The notes under the pieces are model-generated. The model was not told the origin of the DNA. It did not search any database and saw nothing but the letters and a program-made list of their open reading frames with translations. The translations under genes were made by a program, and so were the position numbers. DNA of 64,000 nt, taken from positions 1 to 64,000 of the forward strand of contig NZ_DLHN01000035.1 in the NCBI RefSeq assembly GCF_002483235.1, written 5' to 3'. This document shows, piece by piece, positions 35,066 through 42,794 of the stretch (position 1 is its first letter; every line of letters starts with the position of its first letter). The stretch comes from Pedobacter glucosidilyticus. Lineage in GTDB: Bacteria; Bacteroidota; Bacteroidia; Sphingobacteriales; Sphingobacteriaceae.

Positions 35066-36295
35066 TCAATCTAAATTCAAGAGTCTGTTTCTAGCTAATA
35101 AACAAGCTCCAATAACTCCTGATTTTTCACCAAGTAAAGAAATTTTAATCTTAGTATCGCTATTTACCAAGCTTAAAGAATATTTGTTAATAGCACTTTT
35201 TATAGGCAAAATAAGGTATTCTCCGGTTTTGGCTAAACTGCCGCCAACAATAACTAATTCTGGATTAAATATGTTTATAAGGAGTGCTATTCCTCTACCT
35301 AATTTATCTCCTAAATCTGCTATTAAATCAATAGCTAAAACATCATCTTTATTTGCTGCATCTATAATGCTATCCATATCAATTTGATTTAAAGAAAAAG
35401 AAGGATCATTCTTTTTAACTAAAATACTGGAAGTACCAGCTTCAACTTTTTCTTTAAAGTTTCTGGTGAGCGCCCAGCCAGAACCTTCTGTTTCTAAACA
35501 GCCTTTTTTGCCACACTGGCAAATAATATTATTGTTAAAAAGAGGTATATGTCCAAATTCACCAGCAAATCCTGATTTTCCATAATATAATTGGCTGTTG
35601 ATCATCACTCCCATTCCTATTCCATGGTCCAAATTTAAGAAGAGAACATTTTTTTCTTCTTTCACGAGGCCCGAATTAAATTCTCCATAAGCCATCGCTC
35701 TAGAATCATTTTCTAAAAAAGTTTTAATGCTAAGCTCCTTTTCTAAGGATTTTGCTAAAGGCTCTTCATTAAAATTAAAAAAACTATAACTGTAGCCGGT
35801 ATCATGGTTAATTCTTCCAGATAAATTTACACCTAAGCCTAAAATTTTTTCTTTTTTAATGCTTAAGTTTTTAATGAAATTTTTAATGATGTCTATCAGG
35901 TCAATTAAAGCTTCTGGTGAATTGGTAAGCTTGTATGGAATGTTTTCTTTTATTTCGATAAGATTTTTTTGTAAATCTGTTAAACCAATATTGATATGGT
36001 TTTGCTTAATATCAACCCCTAGAAAAAAAACAGAATTGCCTACCATTCCGTAAAGATTGGGTTTTCTTCCTCCTGTAGACTCAACCTTACCTAAATCTTC
36101 TACTAAGCCATCTTGAATAAGTTCGCTTATTAAGTTGGTTACCTTAGGAACACTTAAATTTACTTCTTTGCAAACATCAGCAATAGTATAGCTGCCATTT
36201 CTGCATAAAAAAGATATAATATTCTTTTTTAATTGGATGTTTTTTAAAGCTACGCCGTACGTGTTTTCATTATTCAGCTCTTCAAAAAATGTCAT
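35066..36295 (-). CDS. ROK-family transcriptional repressor (NagC/Mlc-like)
   Basis: This 409-residue regulator has an N-terminal winged helix-turn-helix (about residues 15-75, YTIADVCKEVNLSVPKVTNLISELIQDGLVEDLG) followed by a ROK sugar-binding domain. The ROK signature GKSGFAGEFGHIPL and the zinc motif CQCGKKGCLE are intact. NagC and Mlc release DNA on binding a sugar phosphate or a PTS protein; here an amino sugar or its phosphate is a plausible inducer. It is divergent from the long glycan operon and convergent with the NAGPA pair, and is the only obvious local regulator. Confidence 0.9.
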   Translation of the reverse strand: MTFFEELNNENTYGVALKNIQLKKNIISFLCRNGSYTIADVCKEVNLSVPKVTNLISELIQDGLVEDLGKVESTGGRKPNLYGMVGNSVFFLGVDIKQNHINIGLTDLQKNLIEIKENIPYKLTNSPEALIDLIDIIKNFIKNLSIKKEKILGLGVNLSGRINHDTGYSYSFFNFNEEPLAKSLEKELSIKTFLENDSRAMAYGEFNSGLVKEEKNVLFLNLDHGIGMGVMINSQLYYGKSGFAGEFGHIPLFNNNIICQCGKKGCLETEGSGWALTRNFKEKVEAGTSSILVKKNDPSFSLNQIDMDSIIDAANKDDVLAIDLIADLGDKLGRGIALLINIFNPELVIVGGSLAKTGEYLILPIKSAINKYSLSLVNSDTKIKISLLGEKSGVIGACLLARNRLLNLD

Positions 36296-36312
36296 AAGGT
36301 TGATTATAAAAA

Positions 36313-36337
36313 TTATTAATAACTAAAATCAAAAGTA
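36313..36337 (-). promoter_or_regulatory. Candidate promoter and operator of the ROK gene
   Basis: On the minus strand TACTTTTG (36330-36337) is a perfect -7 match, though no good -33 TTG is present. The palindrome TTATTAATAA (36313-36322) lies at the predicted start site, as in the NAGPA promoter. This would allow autorepression. Confidence 0.4.
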
Positions 36338-36528
36338 CAATAAGTTAAGCTAAAGAATAAGTATTTGTAAAGCATTTTTTAAAAAGCAGAGAGATGGTTA
36401 AATTAGTGTTATAGCTTAGCCCAATAAAGAAGTAATTATCTAAAAAGCCTGAATCTCTGATTTTAGAATTTATTATTAAAAAAAATTAAAAACTTTTGAT
36501 TTGTTTATAATTAAATTTATATTCGTAT

Positions 36529-38376
36529 ATGAATTATAAACAATCCCTCTTACTGGCTATTTTATTTTCATTTAGTTGTCTTACTGTTCAGGCTAAAAAG
36601 ATAGAAGTATATAAAACCTCGGTGCTTATTGTTGGTGGTGGTGCAAGTGGTGTTACCGCTGGTTTACAAGCGTCTAGATTAGGGGCTAAAACTTTGATTA
36701 TTGAAGAAACAGATTGGCTGGGAGGGATGTTGACTTCTGCTGGTGTTTCTGCTGTAGATGGAAATCATCAACTACCTTCAGGTTTGTGGGGAGAATTTAG
36801 GCAGAAGCTATATGATTATTATGGTGGGCCAGCTCAATTAGAAACTGGCTGGGTTAGCAATACATTGTTTGAACCTGAAGTTGGGAATCAAATTTTTAAA
36901 CAAATGACTGCCAAGACTACTGAGCTAAGTATCTGGTATCAAACTAAATTTTCTAATGTTAAGAAAATAGATAAAGGCTGGGTGGTGCAGGTTACCAAAG
37001 GAAATAAAAGCTACTTGATTCATGCGGATGTTGTGATTGATTGTACAGAGTTGGGCGATGTGATGGCAGCAGCCGGAGCTGTATTTTATGTAGGTATGGA
37101 CAGTAAAAACAGAACTGGAGAAGTTTATGCGCCAGAGGAAGCTAATAATATTATACAAGATTTAACTTATGTAGCCGTATTAAAAGATTATGGTAAAGGC
37201 ACTGATAAAACTATTTCTAAACCTTCGGGTTTTGATCCTAAAGAATTTGAAAACTCTTGTGATGTATCAGACCCTTCTTCTGGTCATATTTCTGCCAATA
37301 TAGATTGTGAAAAAATGTTGACTTATGGCAAATTGCCTAATGGTAAATATATGATTAACTGGCCTAAAGAAGGTAACGATATTTATCTGAATATTATAGC
37401 TAAAACGTCAGCAGAACGCGAGATTGAATTAAAAAAAGCTAAATTACATACACTTAGGTTTATTTATTACATACAAACAGTGTTAGGTTATAAAAACTTA
37501 GGATTATCTGATGAATTTGGTACTAAAGATCAACTTCCTAAAATTCCATATCATAGAGAATCAAGAAGGGTAGAAGGATTAGTTAGTTTACCTGTACATT
37601 ATCTAGAGAAACCTTTTGATCAAGAGTTTCCACTTTATAGAACTGGTGCTATTGTTGGTGATTATACTATAGATCATCATCACCTTAAGAACCCTAATGC
37701 CCCTCAGATAGATTTTATTAAAATTAAAATTCCTTCTTATAATGTACCGCTTGGGGCATTAATTCCTAAAAATTTATCAAATTTTATAGTTGCAGAGAAG
37801 AGTATAAGTGTATCAAATATTGTAGCTGGCGCAACTCGTTTACAACCTGTAGTTTTAGAAATTGGACAGGCAGCTGGTGCCTTAGCTGCTCTATCTGTAA
37901 AAGAAGGTAAAGATCCAAAGGATCTAAATATTAGAGATGTACAATCTAAACTTTTGGATGCCCAGGTATATTTAATGCCTTATCTAGATGTTAAACCTAC
38001 TGATTCATATTTCAAAGCTGTACAAAAGATAGGTGCAACAGGAATTTTAAAAGGAACCGGAAATCCTTACAAATGGGCAAATCAAACATGGTTTTATCCA
38101 AATCATCCTGTTAGTGAGTTTGAAATGGTTAAAGGCTTAAAGAGCTATTATCCGGCTTTAGAAAATTATCAAGCAAGTGGTGCTGATTTAACTATTTCTG
38201 AATTTATAAAAATGTTAATTGCCATTGATCCTAAAATTTCTAAAGATACAGTAAAGCAAAAATATGCGCTTTTGTCTAATAACGAAGTTATGAAAAGAAG
38301 CGAAGTAGCTGTATTAATTGATGCATTATTAAATCCTTTTGACCAAGCAATAGATTGGTTTGGAAATCTGAAATAG
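36529..38376 (+). CDS. Secreted FAD-dependent oxidoreductase
   Basis: This 615-residue protein has a signal peptide (cleavage after VQA, about residue 22). The dinucleotide-binding fold follows (VLIVGGGASGVTAGLQASRLGAKTLIIEE, residues 32-60), then the WLGGMLTSAG block of the FAD_oxidored family (PF12831 type). A late GATRLQPVVLEIGQAAGALAALSV block closes the FAD domain near residue 465. The last ~140 residues are a separate region, possibly substrate- or wall-binding. The family is common in Bacteroidota glycan loci but its substrate is unknown; sugar oxidation is a reasonable guess. It is the first gene of the rightward operon, divergent from the ROK gene. Confidence 0.85.
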   Translation: MNYKQSLLLAILFSFSCLTVQAKKIEVYKTSVLIVGGGASGVTAGLQASRLGAKTLIIEETDWLGGMLTSAGVSAVDGNHQLPSGLWGEFRQKLYDYYGGPAQLETGWVSNTLFEPEVGNQIFKQMTAKTTELSIWYQTKFSNVKKIDKGWVVQVTKGNKSYLIHADVVIDCTELGDVMAAAGAVFYVGMDSKNRTGEVYAPEEANNIIQDLTYVAVLKDYGKGTDKTISKPSGFDPKEFENSCDVSDPSSGHISANIDCEKMLTYGKLPNGKYMINWPKEGNDIYLNIIAKTSAEREIELKKAKLHTLRFIYYIQTVLGYKNLGLSDEFGTKDQLPKIPYHRESRRVEGLVSLPVHYLEKPFDQEFPLYRTGAIVGDYTIDHHHLKNPNAPQIDFIKIKIPSYNVPLGALIPKNLSNFIVAEKSISVSNIVAGATRLQPVVLEIGQAAGALAALSVKEGKDPKDLNIRDVQSKLLDAQVYLMPYLDVKPTDSYFKAVQKIGATGILKGTGNPYKWANQTWFYPNHPVSEFEMVKGLKSYYPALENYQASGADLTISEFIKMLIAIDPKISKDTVKQKYALLSNNEVMKRSEVAVLIDALLNPFDQAIDWFGNLK

Positions 38377-38434
38377 ATTTTAAAAATCTTTAAATATCAA
38401 TATAAGCGGTAATAATTTTTTTGATAAACACTAT

Positions 38435-39715
38435 ATGGCTCAAAACAAACTCACTCAAAGAAGTCCAATTTATTGGATTCCATCAACATGGTTTGCTATG
38501 GGCTTGCCTTTTGTTGCATTAGCTGCTGCGAGTGCTATTATGTACAAAAACTTAGGAGTTTCGGATTCTCAGATAGCCTTCTGGACTTCATTAATTATGC
38601 TTCCCTGGACTTTGAAACCTTTATGGGGGCCATTTTTGGAGATGTATAAAACCAAAAAGTTTTTTGTATACGCTACACAAATTTTAACAGGCTTATTATT
38701 TGGTTTGGTAGGATTATCATTACAGTTAGATCATTTTTTTAGTGTATCTATTGCGGTATTGGCTATCATAGCTTTAAGTGCATCTACCCATGATATTGCG
38801 GCAGACGGCGTTTATTTAAACGAGTTAAATGCAAAGTCACAGGCCACATTTGTAGGCTGGCAAGGCGCTTTTTATAATATAGCTAAAGTTTTTTCTGGGG
38901 GGGTATTGGTTTATTTAGCTGGCGAGCTTGAAAATAAACTAGGAATTGCTAACGCTTGGATGATTGTGATGTTTGCTTATGGCATCATCATGTTGTTACT
39001 AGGCTTTTACAATATGAAAATGCTTCCTGATAGTGAGAAAGTGCAAAGTGTAAATTCAGCAAAAGAAAGCCTAAGTACGCTTAAGGATGTTATCATTACC
39101 TTTTTTCAGAAAAAGAATATTTGGTTTAGCTTGGCTTTTATTGTTTTCTATCGTTTTGCCGAAGGGCAAGCTATTAAGATTACGCCTTTGTTTTTTAAAG
39201 CAAGTAGAGCCGAAGGAGGTTTGGGGTTAACCACTTCTCAAATAGGGGTGCTGTACGGAGTTTTTGGGGCTATTGCATTTGTACTAGGCTCTATTGCAGC
39301 AGGTTATTTTGTGTCTAATAAAGGTTTAACAAAAAAGACTTTACTCATATTATGCTGTTTTTTTAACCTTCCTTTTGCGGCATACGCATTTTTAGCCATC
39401 ACTTTACCCACAAGTCAGTTAATTATTGGTACTGCCGTAGCCATAGAATATTTTGGTTATGGTTTCGGTTTTGTTGGTTTGATTTTATTTATGATGCAAA
39501 ATATTGCTCCCGGAAAATATAAAATGGCACATTATGCTTTTGGTAGTGGATTAATGAATTTAGGATTCATGATTCCTTCTATGGTAAGTGGCTTTGTAAG
39601 TGATTATCTAGGTTATAAAGAATTTTTTATTTGGGTGATGATAGCTACCATACCCGCATTTTTAGTAACCTGGTTGGTGCCTTTACAAAAAGTTGAAGAA
39701 GAAGTTGAGGATTAA
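38435..39715 (+). CDS. MFS transporter, AmpG-like
   Basis: This 426-residue polytopic protein has about 12 membrane spans. Its blocks resemble the AmpG/PAT2 branch of the major facilitator superfamily: FWTSLIMLPWTLKPLWGPFLE near residue 48, then a STHDIAADGVYLNEL segment that matches the AmpG signature around an Asp-Ala/Ile-Ala-x-Asp core. AmpG imports GlcNAc-anhydroMurNAc peptides; relatives in glycan loci import other disaccharides. Here it probably carries the product of the locus across the inner membrane. It is 58 bp after the oxidoreductase and 1 bp before the SGNH gene. Confidence 0.85.
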   Translation: MAQNKLTQRSPIYWIPSTWFAMGLPFVALAAASAIMYKNLGVSDSQIAFWTSLIMLPWTLKPLWGPFLEMYKTKKFFVYATQILTGLLFGLVGLSLQLDHFFSVSIAVLAIIALSASTHDIAADGVYLNELNAKSQATFVGWQGAFYNIAKVFSGGVLVYLAGELENKLGIANAWMIVMFAYGIIMLLLGFYNMKMLPDSEKVQSVNSAKESLSTLKDVIITFFQKKNIWFSLAFIVFYRFAEGQAIKITPLFFKASRAEGGLGLTTSQIGVLYGVFGAIAFVLGSIAAGYFVSNKGLTKKTLLILCCFFNLPFAAYAFLAITLPTSQLIIGTAVAIEYFGYGFGFVGLILFMMQNIAPGKYKMAHYAFGSGLMNLGFMIPSMVSGFVSDYLGYKEFFIWVMIATIPAFLVTWLVPLQKVEEEVED

Positions 39716-39716
39716 G

Positions 39717-40400
39717 ATGAAAAGATTGATTGAAATTTTTATGCTGCTATTGATTTGCCTTTCGGTATACTCAAGCTTTGCACAAACTATTGATACTAGC
39801 TTTGCCGGTCCTTATTTTTTAAAAAGGGAAGCTTATTTTAAAGCTTTACCAGTAAAAAAGAATGCTATTGTTTTTTTAGGTAACAGTATAACAGAGGTTG
39901 GTGAGTGGACAGAACTGTTTGATGCTAAAAATATCATTAATCGTGGTGTAAGCGGTGATGTTACTTATGGTGTTATCCATCGTTTACCTGCTATATTGGC
40001 TCATAAACCTAAGAAAATATTTTTAGCCATTGGCGTAAATGATATTAAAAGAGGTGCAAGTATAAAAGATGTTGGTATAAGTTACGAAAGAATCGTCAAA
40101 CTTATAGTGCAAACATCTCCTAAAACTAAATTATATGTACAAAGCATATTGCCTGTAAATGAGGGAATGTTAGCTGCAATTTATGCTAAAATCACGAATG
40201 AGCGTATCCATAAAGCTAATGAAGAAATTCAGAAGATAGCCAAGAAGTATGGTTGTACTTATGTAAATCTCCATCAATCCGCATTAAAAGGAAAAGATGG
40301 GCAATTAGAAAAAGAACTATCAACTGATGGATTGCACTTACAGCCCAATGCTTATATCATTTGGGCAAATTATTTAAAGTCTTTAAAATACATCAGATAA
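39717..40400 (+). CDS. SGNH/GDSL-family esterase
   Basis: From the ATG at 39717 the protein has 227 residues and a signal peptide ending after FAQ (about residue 23). It has the SGNH blocks: FLGNSITE with nucleophile Ser57, the block II glycine in NRGVSGD (Gly80), GVND with Asn108, and DGLHL near residue 206 with the catalytic Asp and His. Family members remove acetyl groups from sugars (sialate, xylan or peptidoglycan O-acetyl esterases). In this operon a glycan de-O-acetylase is likely. The frame is open to 39693 but that part overlaps the MFS gene. Confidence 0.88.
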   Translation: MKRLIEIFMLLLICLSVYSSFAQTIDTSFAGPYFLKREAYFKALPVKKNAIVFLGNSITEVGEWTELFDAKNIINRGVSGDVTYGVIHRLPAILAHKPKKIFLAIGVNDIKRGASIKDVGISYERIVKLIVQTSPKTKLYVQSILPVNEGMLAAIYAKITNERIHKANEEIQKIAKKYGCTYVNLHQSALKGKDGQLEKELSTDGLHLQPNAYIIWANYLKSLKYIR

Positions 40401-40421
40401 AACAAGATTAAAATTTTAAAA

Positions 40422-41360
40422 ATGCAAATAACCGGAACTTTTATAGATGAAATCTCGCATGATATTCCTCATCAAAACTGGGGTGAGAAAGAGTGGGAGC
40501 AAGATTTTATCTATATGAAAGCTATTGGTATTGATACGGTCATCATGATCCGTAGCGGCTACCGAAAATTTATTACTTATCCCTCTGAATATTTGATAAA
40601 AAATTACAGTTGTTATAAGCCTTCTATAGATCTGCTAGAACTTTTTCTGAGCCTTGCTGATAAGTACGAGATGAAATTTTATTTTGGTTTATATGATAGC
40701 GGTATTTTTTGGGATACTGGCAATTTACAAGCAGAAATAGATGCTAACCGATACGTAGTAGATGAAGTTTGGACTAAATATGGGCATCACAAAAGCTTTA
40801 GTGGTTGGTATGTGAGTACAGAAATTAGTCGTAAAACCAAAGGTTCTATACAAGCTTTTAAAACCTTGGGAATGCAGTGCAAAGATATAAGTAATGGTTT
40901 ACCTACATTAATCTCTCCTTATATAGATGGCAGAAAAGCTGTTATGGCTCATACTTCGGGATTGAGTAAAGCCGATGCCATTTCTGTAAAAGAGCATGAA
41001 GAAGAATGGGGTGAAATTTTTGAAGGTATTTCTGGGGCAATAGACGCTGTCGCTTTTCAAGATGGACATGTTGATTATCACGAGTTACCTGCATTTTTTG
41101 AAGTCAATAAAAAACTTGCAGATAAGTTTGGTCTGCAATGCTGGACTAATGTAGAATCATTTGATAGGGATATGCCTATCAAGTTTTTGCCTATTAAGTT
41201 TGATAAGATGCGTTTGAAACTAGAAGCAGCGGCAGCCGCGGGATATGATAAAGCCATTACTTTCGAGTTTTCACATTTTATGAGTCCGCAATCTGCTTAT
41301 TTACAAGCAGGGCATCTTTATAACCGCTATCATGAATATCGAAAAACATTATTAAAATAA
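40422..41360 (+). CDS. DUF4434-type TIM-barrel protein
   Basis: This 312-residue protein has no signal peptide. It opens with ITGTFIDEISHDIPHQNWGEKEWEQDFIYMKAIGIDTVIMI, the pattern of the DUF4434 family, which is predicted to adopt a glycoside hydrolase-like (beta/alpha)8 barrel. The SGWYVSTEI strand end, the VAFQDG block, and the CWTNVESFD strand end with acidic residues are candidate active-site positions. A cytoplasmic glycosidase acting on an imported oligosaccharide is a reasonable guess, but no member's activity is known to me. Confidence 0.75.
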   Translation: MQITGTFIDEISHDIPHQNWGEKEWEQDFIYMKAIGIDTVIMIRSGYRKFITYPSEYLIKNYSCYKPSIDLLELFLSLADKYEMKFYFGLYDSGIFWDTGNLQAEIDANRYVVDEVWTKYGHHKSFSGWYVSTEISRKTKGSIQAFKTLGMQCKDISNGLPTLISPYIDGRKAVMAHTSGLSKADAISVKEHEEEWGEIFEGISGAIDAVAFQDGHVDYHELPAFFEVNKKLADKFGLQCWTNVESFDRDMPIKFLPIKFDKMRLKLEAAAAAGYDKAITFEFSHFMSPQSAYLQAGHLYNRYHEYRKTLLK

Positions 41361-41374
41361 ATACACACAAATAC

Positions 41375-42547
41375 ATGGATAATTATAGTAAAGTTTATAA
41401 AAAAGAGCTCATAGAAAGTATTATACCGTTTTGGATGAAGCATTCTAAAGACGAGAAGTATGGGGGCTTTTTCACCTGTTTAGACAGGTACGGTAATGTT
41501 TTTGATACAGATAAATTTATGTGGTTGCAAGGCAGGCAAGTATGGACCTTTGCAACACTTTATAATAAGCTGGAAGCAAATCCAGCGTATTTGGCAATGG
41601 CGCAGCATGGTGCCAACTTTATGCAAAAATATGGTAGAGATGCGCATGGAGATTGGTATTTTTCTTTAAACCAAGAGGGGAAGCCTTTGGTGCAGCCTTA
41701 TAATATTTTTTCAGATTGTTTTGCCACTATGGGGTTTGGAGCGCTATATACTGCTACCGGTAAAGATGAATATGCAGATATCGCTAAAAAAACCTTCGAA
41801 AACATTCTTAAAAGAAGAGATAATACAAAAGGTAAATACAATAAAATTTATCCGGGAACACGTGAATTAAGGAATTTTTCTTTACCGATGATTCTTAGTA
41901 ATTTATCATTAGAGATAGAACATTTGCTTGATAAAAGCTTGGTAAACAATTTAATAGCAGATGTGATAGATGAAGTTATGAATGTGTTTTACCAACCAGA
42001 ATACGGAGTGATATTCGAGAATGTTAATAAAGATGGGTCTTTCTCAGATACTTTCGAGGGGCGTTTGTTAAACCCAGGTCATACCATTGAGGCTATGTGG
42101 TTTATGATGGATTTAGGCGTTCGTTTAAATGATAAAGATTTGGTTAATAAGGCTATAGAAATTGCTATAAAAACTTTAGAATATGGGTGGGATAAAGATT
42201 TCGGTGGCATATTTTACTTTCTTGATTTTAAGGGGCATCCGCCATTACAGTTAGAGTGGGATCAAAAATTATGGTGGGTGCACCTAGAAGCCTTAGTTTG
42301 TATGGCTAAAGCATGGGCTTTAACAGGCAATGCACAAGCTAAGTATTGGTTTGAGAAACTTCATGAATATTCTTGGAAGCATTTTAGAGACGAAGAATAT
42401 GGCGAGTGGTACGGCTATCTAAACAGGCGTGGAGAGGTTTTGATTAACCTTAAAGGTGGTAAGTGGAAAGGTTGTTTCCATGCTCCTAGAGCAATGTTCC
42501 AAGTTTATAAGACCTTTGAGCTCAAGCAATCGCTTCAGCTCGTTTAA
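41375..42547 (+). CDS. AGE-family epimerase/isomerase
   Basis: This 390-residue protein matches the N-acylglucosamine 2-epimerase family, an (alpha/alpha)6 barrel. Family blocks with the catalytic histidines are visible: RLLNPGHTIEAMWFMMDLG near residue 231 and QKLWWVHLEALVCMAKA near residue 293. Members interconvert GlcNAc and ManNAc, glucose and mannose, or cellobiose and glucosyl-mannose. Next to a GH92 mannosidase and a NagC-like regulator, either an N-acetylhexosamine or a mannose substrate fits. It lies 14 bp after the DUF4434 gene; a 247-bp gap follows. Confidence 0.88.
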   Translation: MDNYSKVYKKELIESIIPFWMKHSKDEKYGGFFTCLDRYGNVFDTDKFMWLQGRQVWTFATLYNKLEANPAYLAMAQHGANFMQKYGRDAHGDWYFSLNQEGKPLVQPYNIFSDCFATMGFGALYTATGKDEYADIAKKTFENILKRRDNTKGKYNKIYPGTRELRNFSLPMILSNLSLEIEHLLDKSLVNNLIADVIDEVMNVFYQPEYGVIFENVNKDGSFSDTFEGRLLNPGHTIEAMWFMMDLGVRLNDKDLVNKAIEIAIKTLEYGWDKDFGGIFYFLDFKGHPPLQLEWDQKLWWVHLEALVCMAKAWALTGNAQAKYWFEKLHEYSWKHFRDEEYGEWYGYLNRRGEVLINLKGGKWKGCFHAPRAMFQVYKTFELKQSLQLV

Positions 42548-42794
42548 ATCATCAGAAATTTTAATACACATGATTGCTTCATGGAATAAGTGTGTTAAAT
42601 AACTTTTTAAAATAAAATATTAAAGTAATTTTATATATTAAAAAAAAATAATATCTTGTGTTATAATTGGTAGCCCTTAATTATTAGTGTTTTAGCAATA
42701 AATACCCAATAATTATCTTTTACAGAATTAGATAAAAGAAAATCAGTCATAAATTAAGAGCATTATCTTTTTTAATTTTTTAACTAACAAATAG
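42548..42794. other. AT-rich gap before the GH92 gene
   Basis: This 247-bp gap holds an imperfect hairpin just after the epimerase gene (arms about 42560-42570 and 42591-42599, TTTAATACACA / TGTGTTAAA) and AT-rich sequence before the GH92 start. The size suggests a transcription break or a second promoter. A weak -7-like TATCTTTT is at 42714-42721. No reading frame is credible. Confidence 0.5.

Noticed and set aside
42714..42721. TATCTTTT as a promoter for the GH92 gene
   Set aside because: One mismatch in the -7 element and no TTG at the right distance; too weak to call as a promoter.
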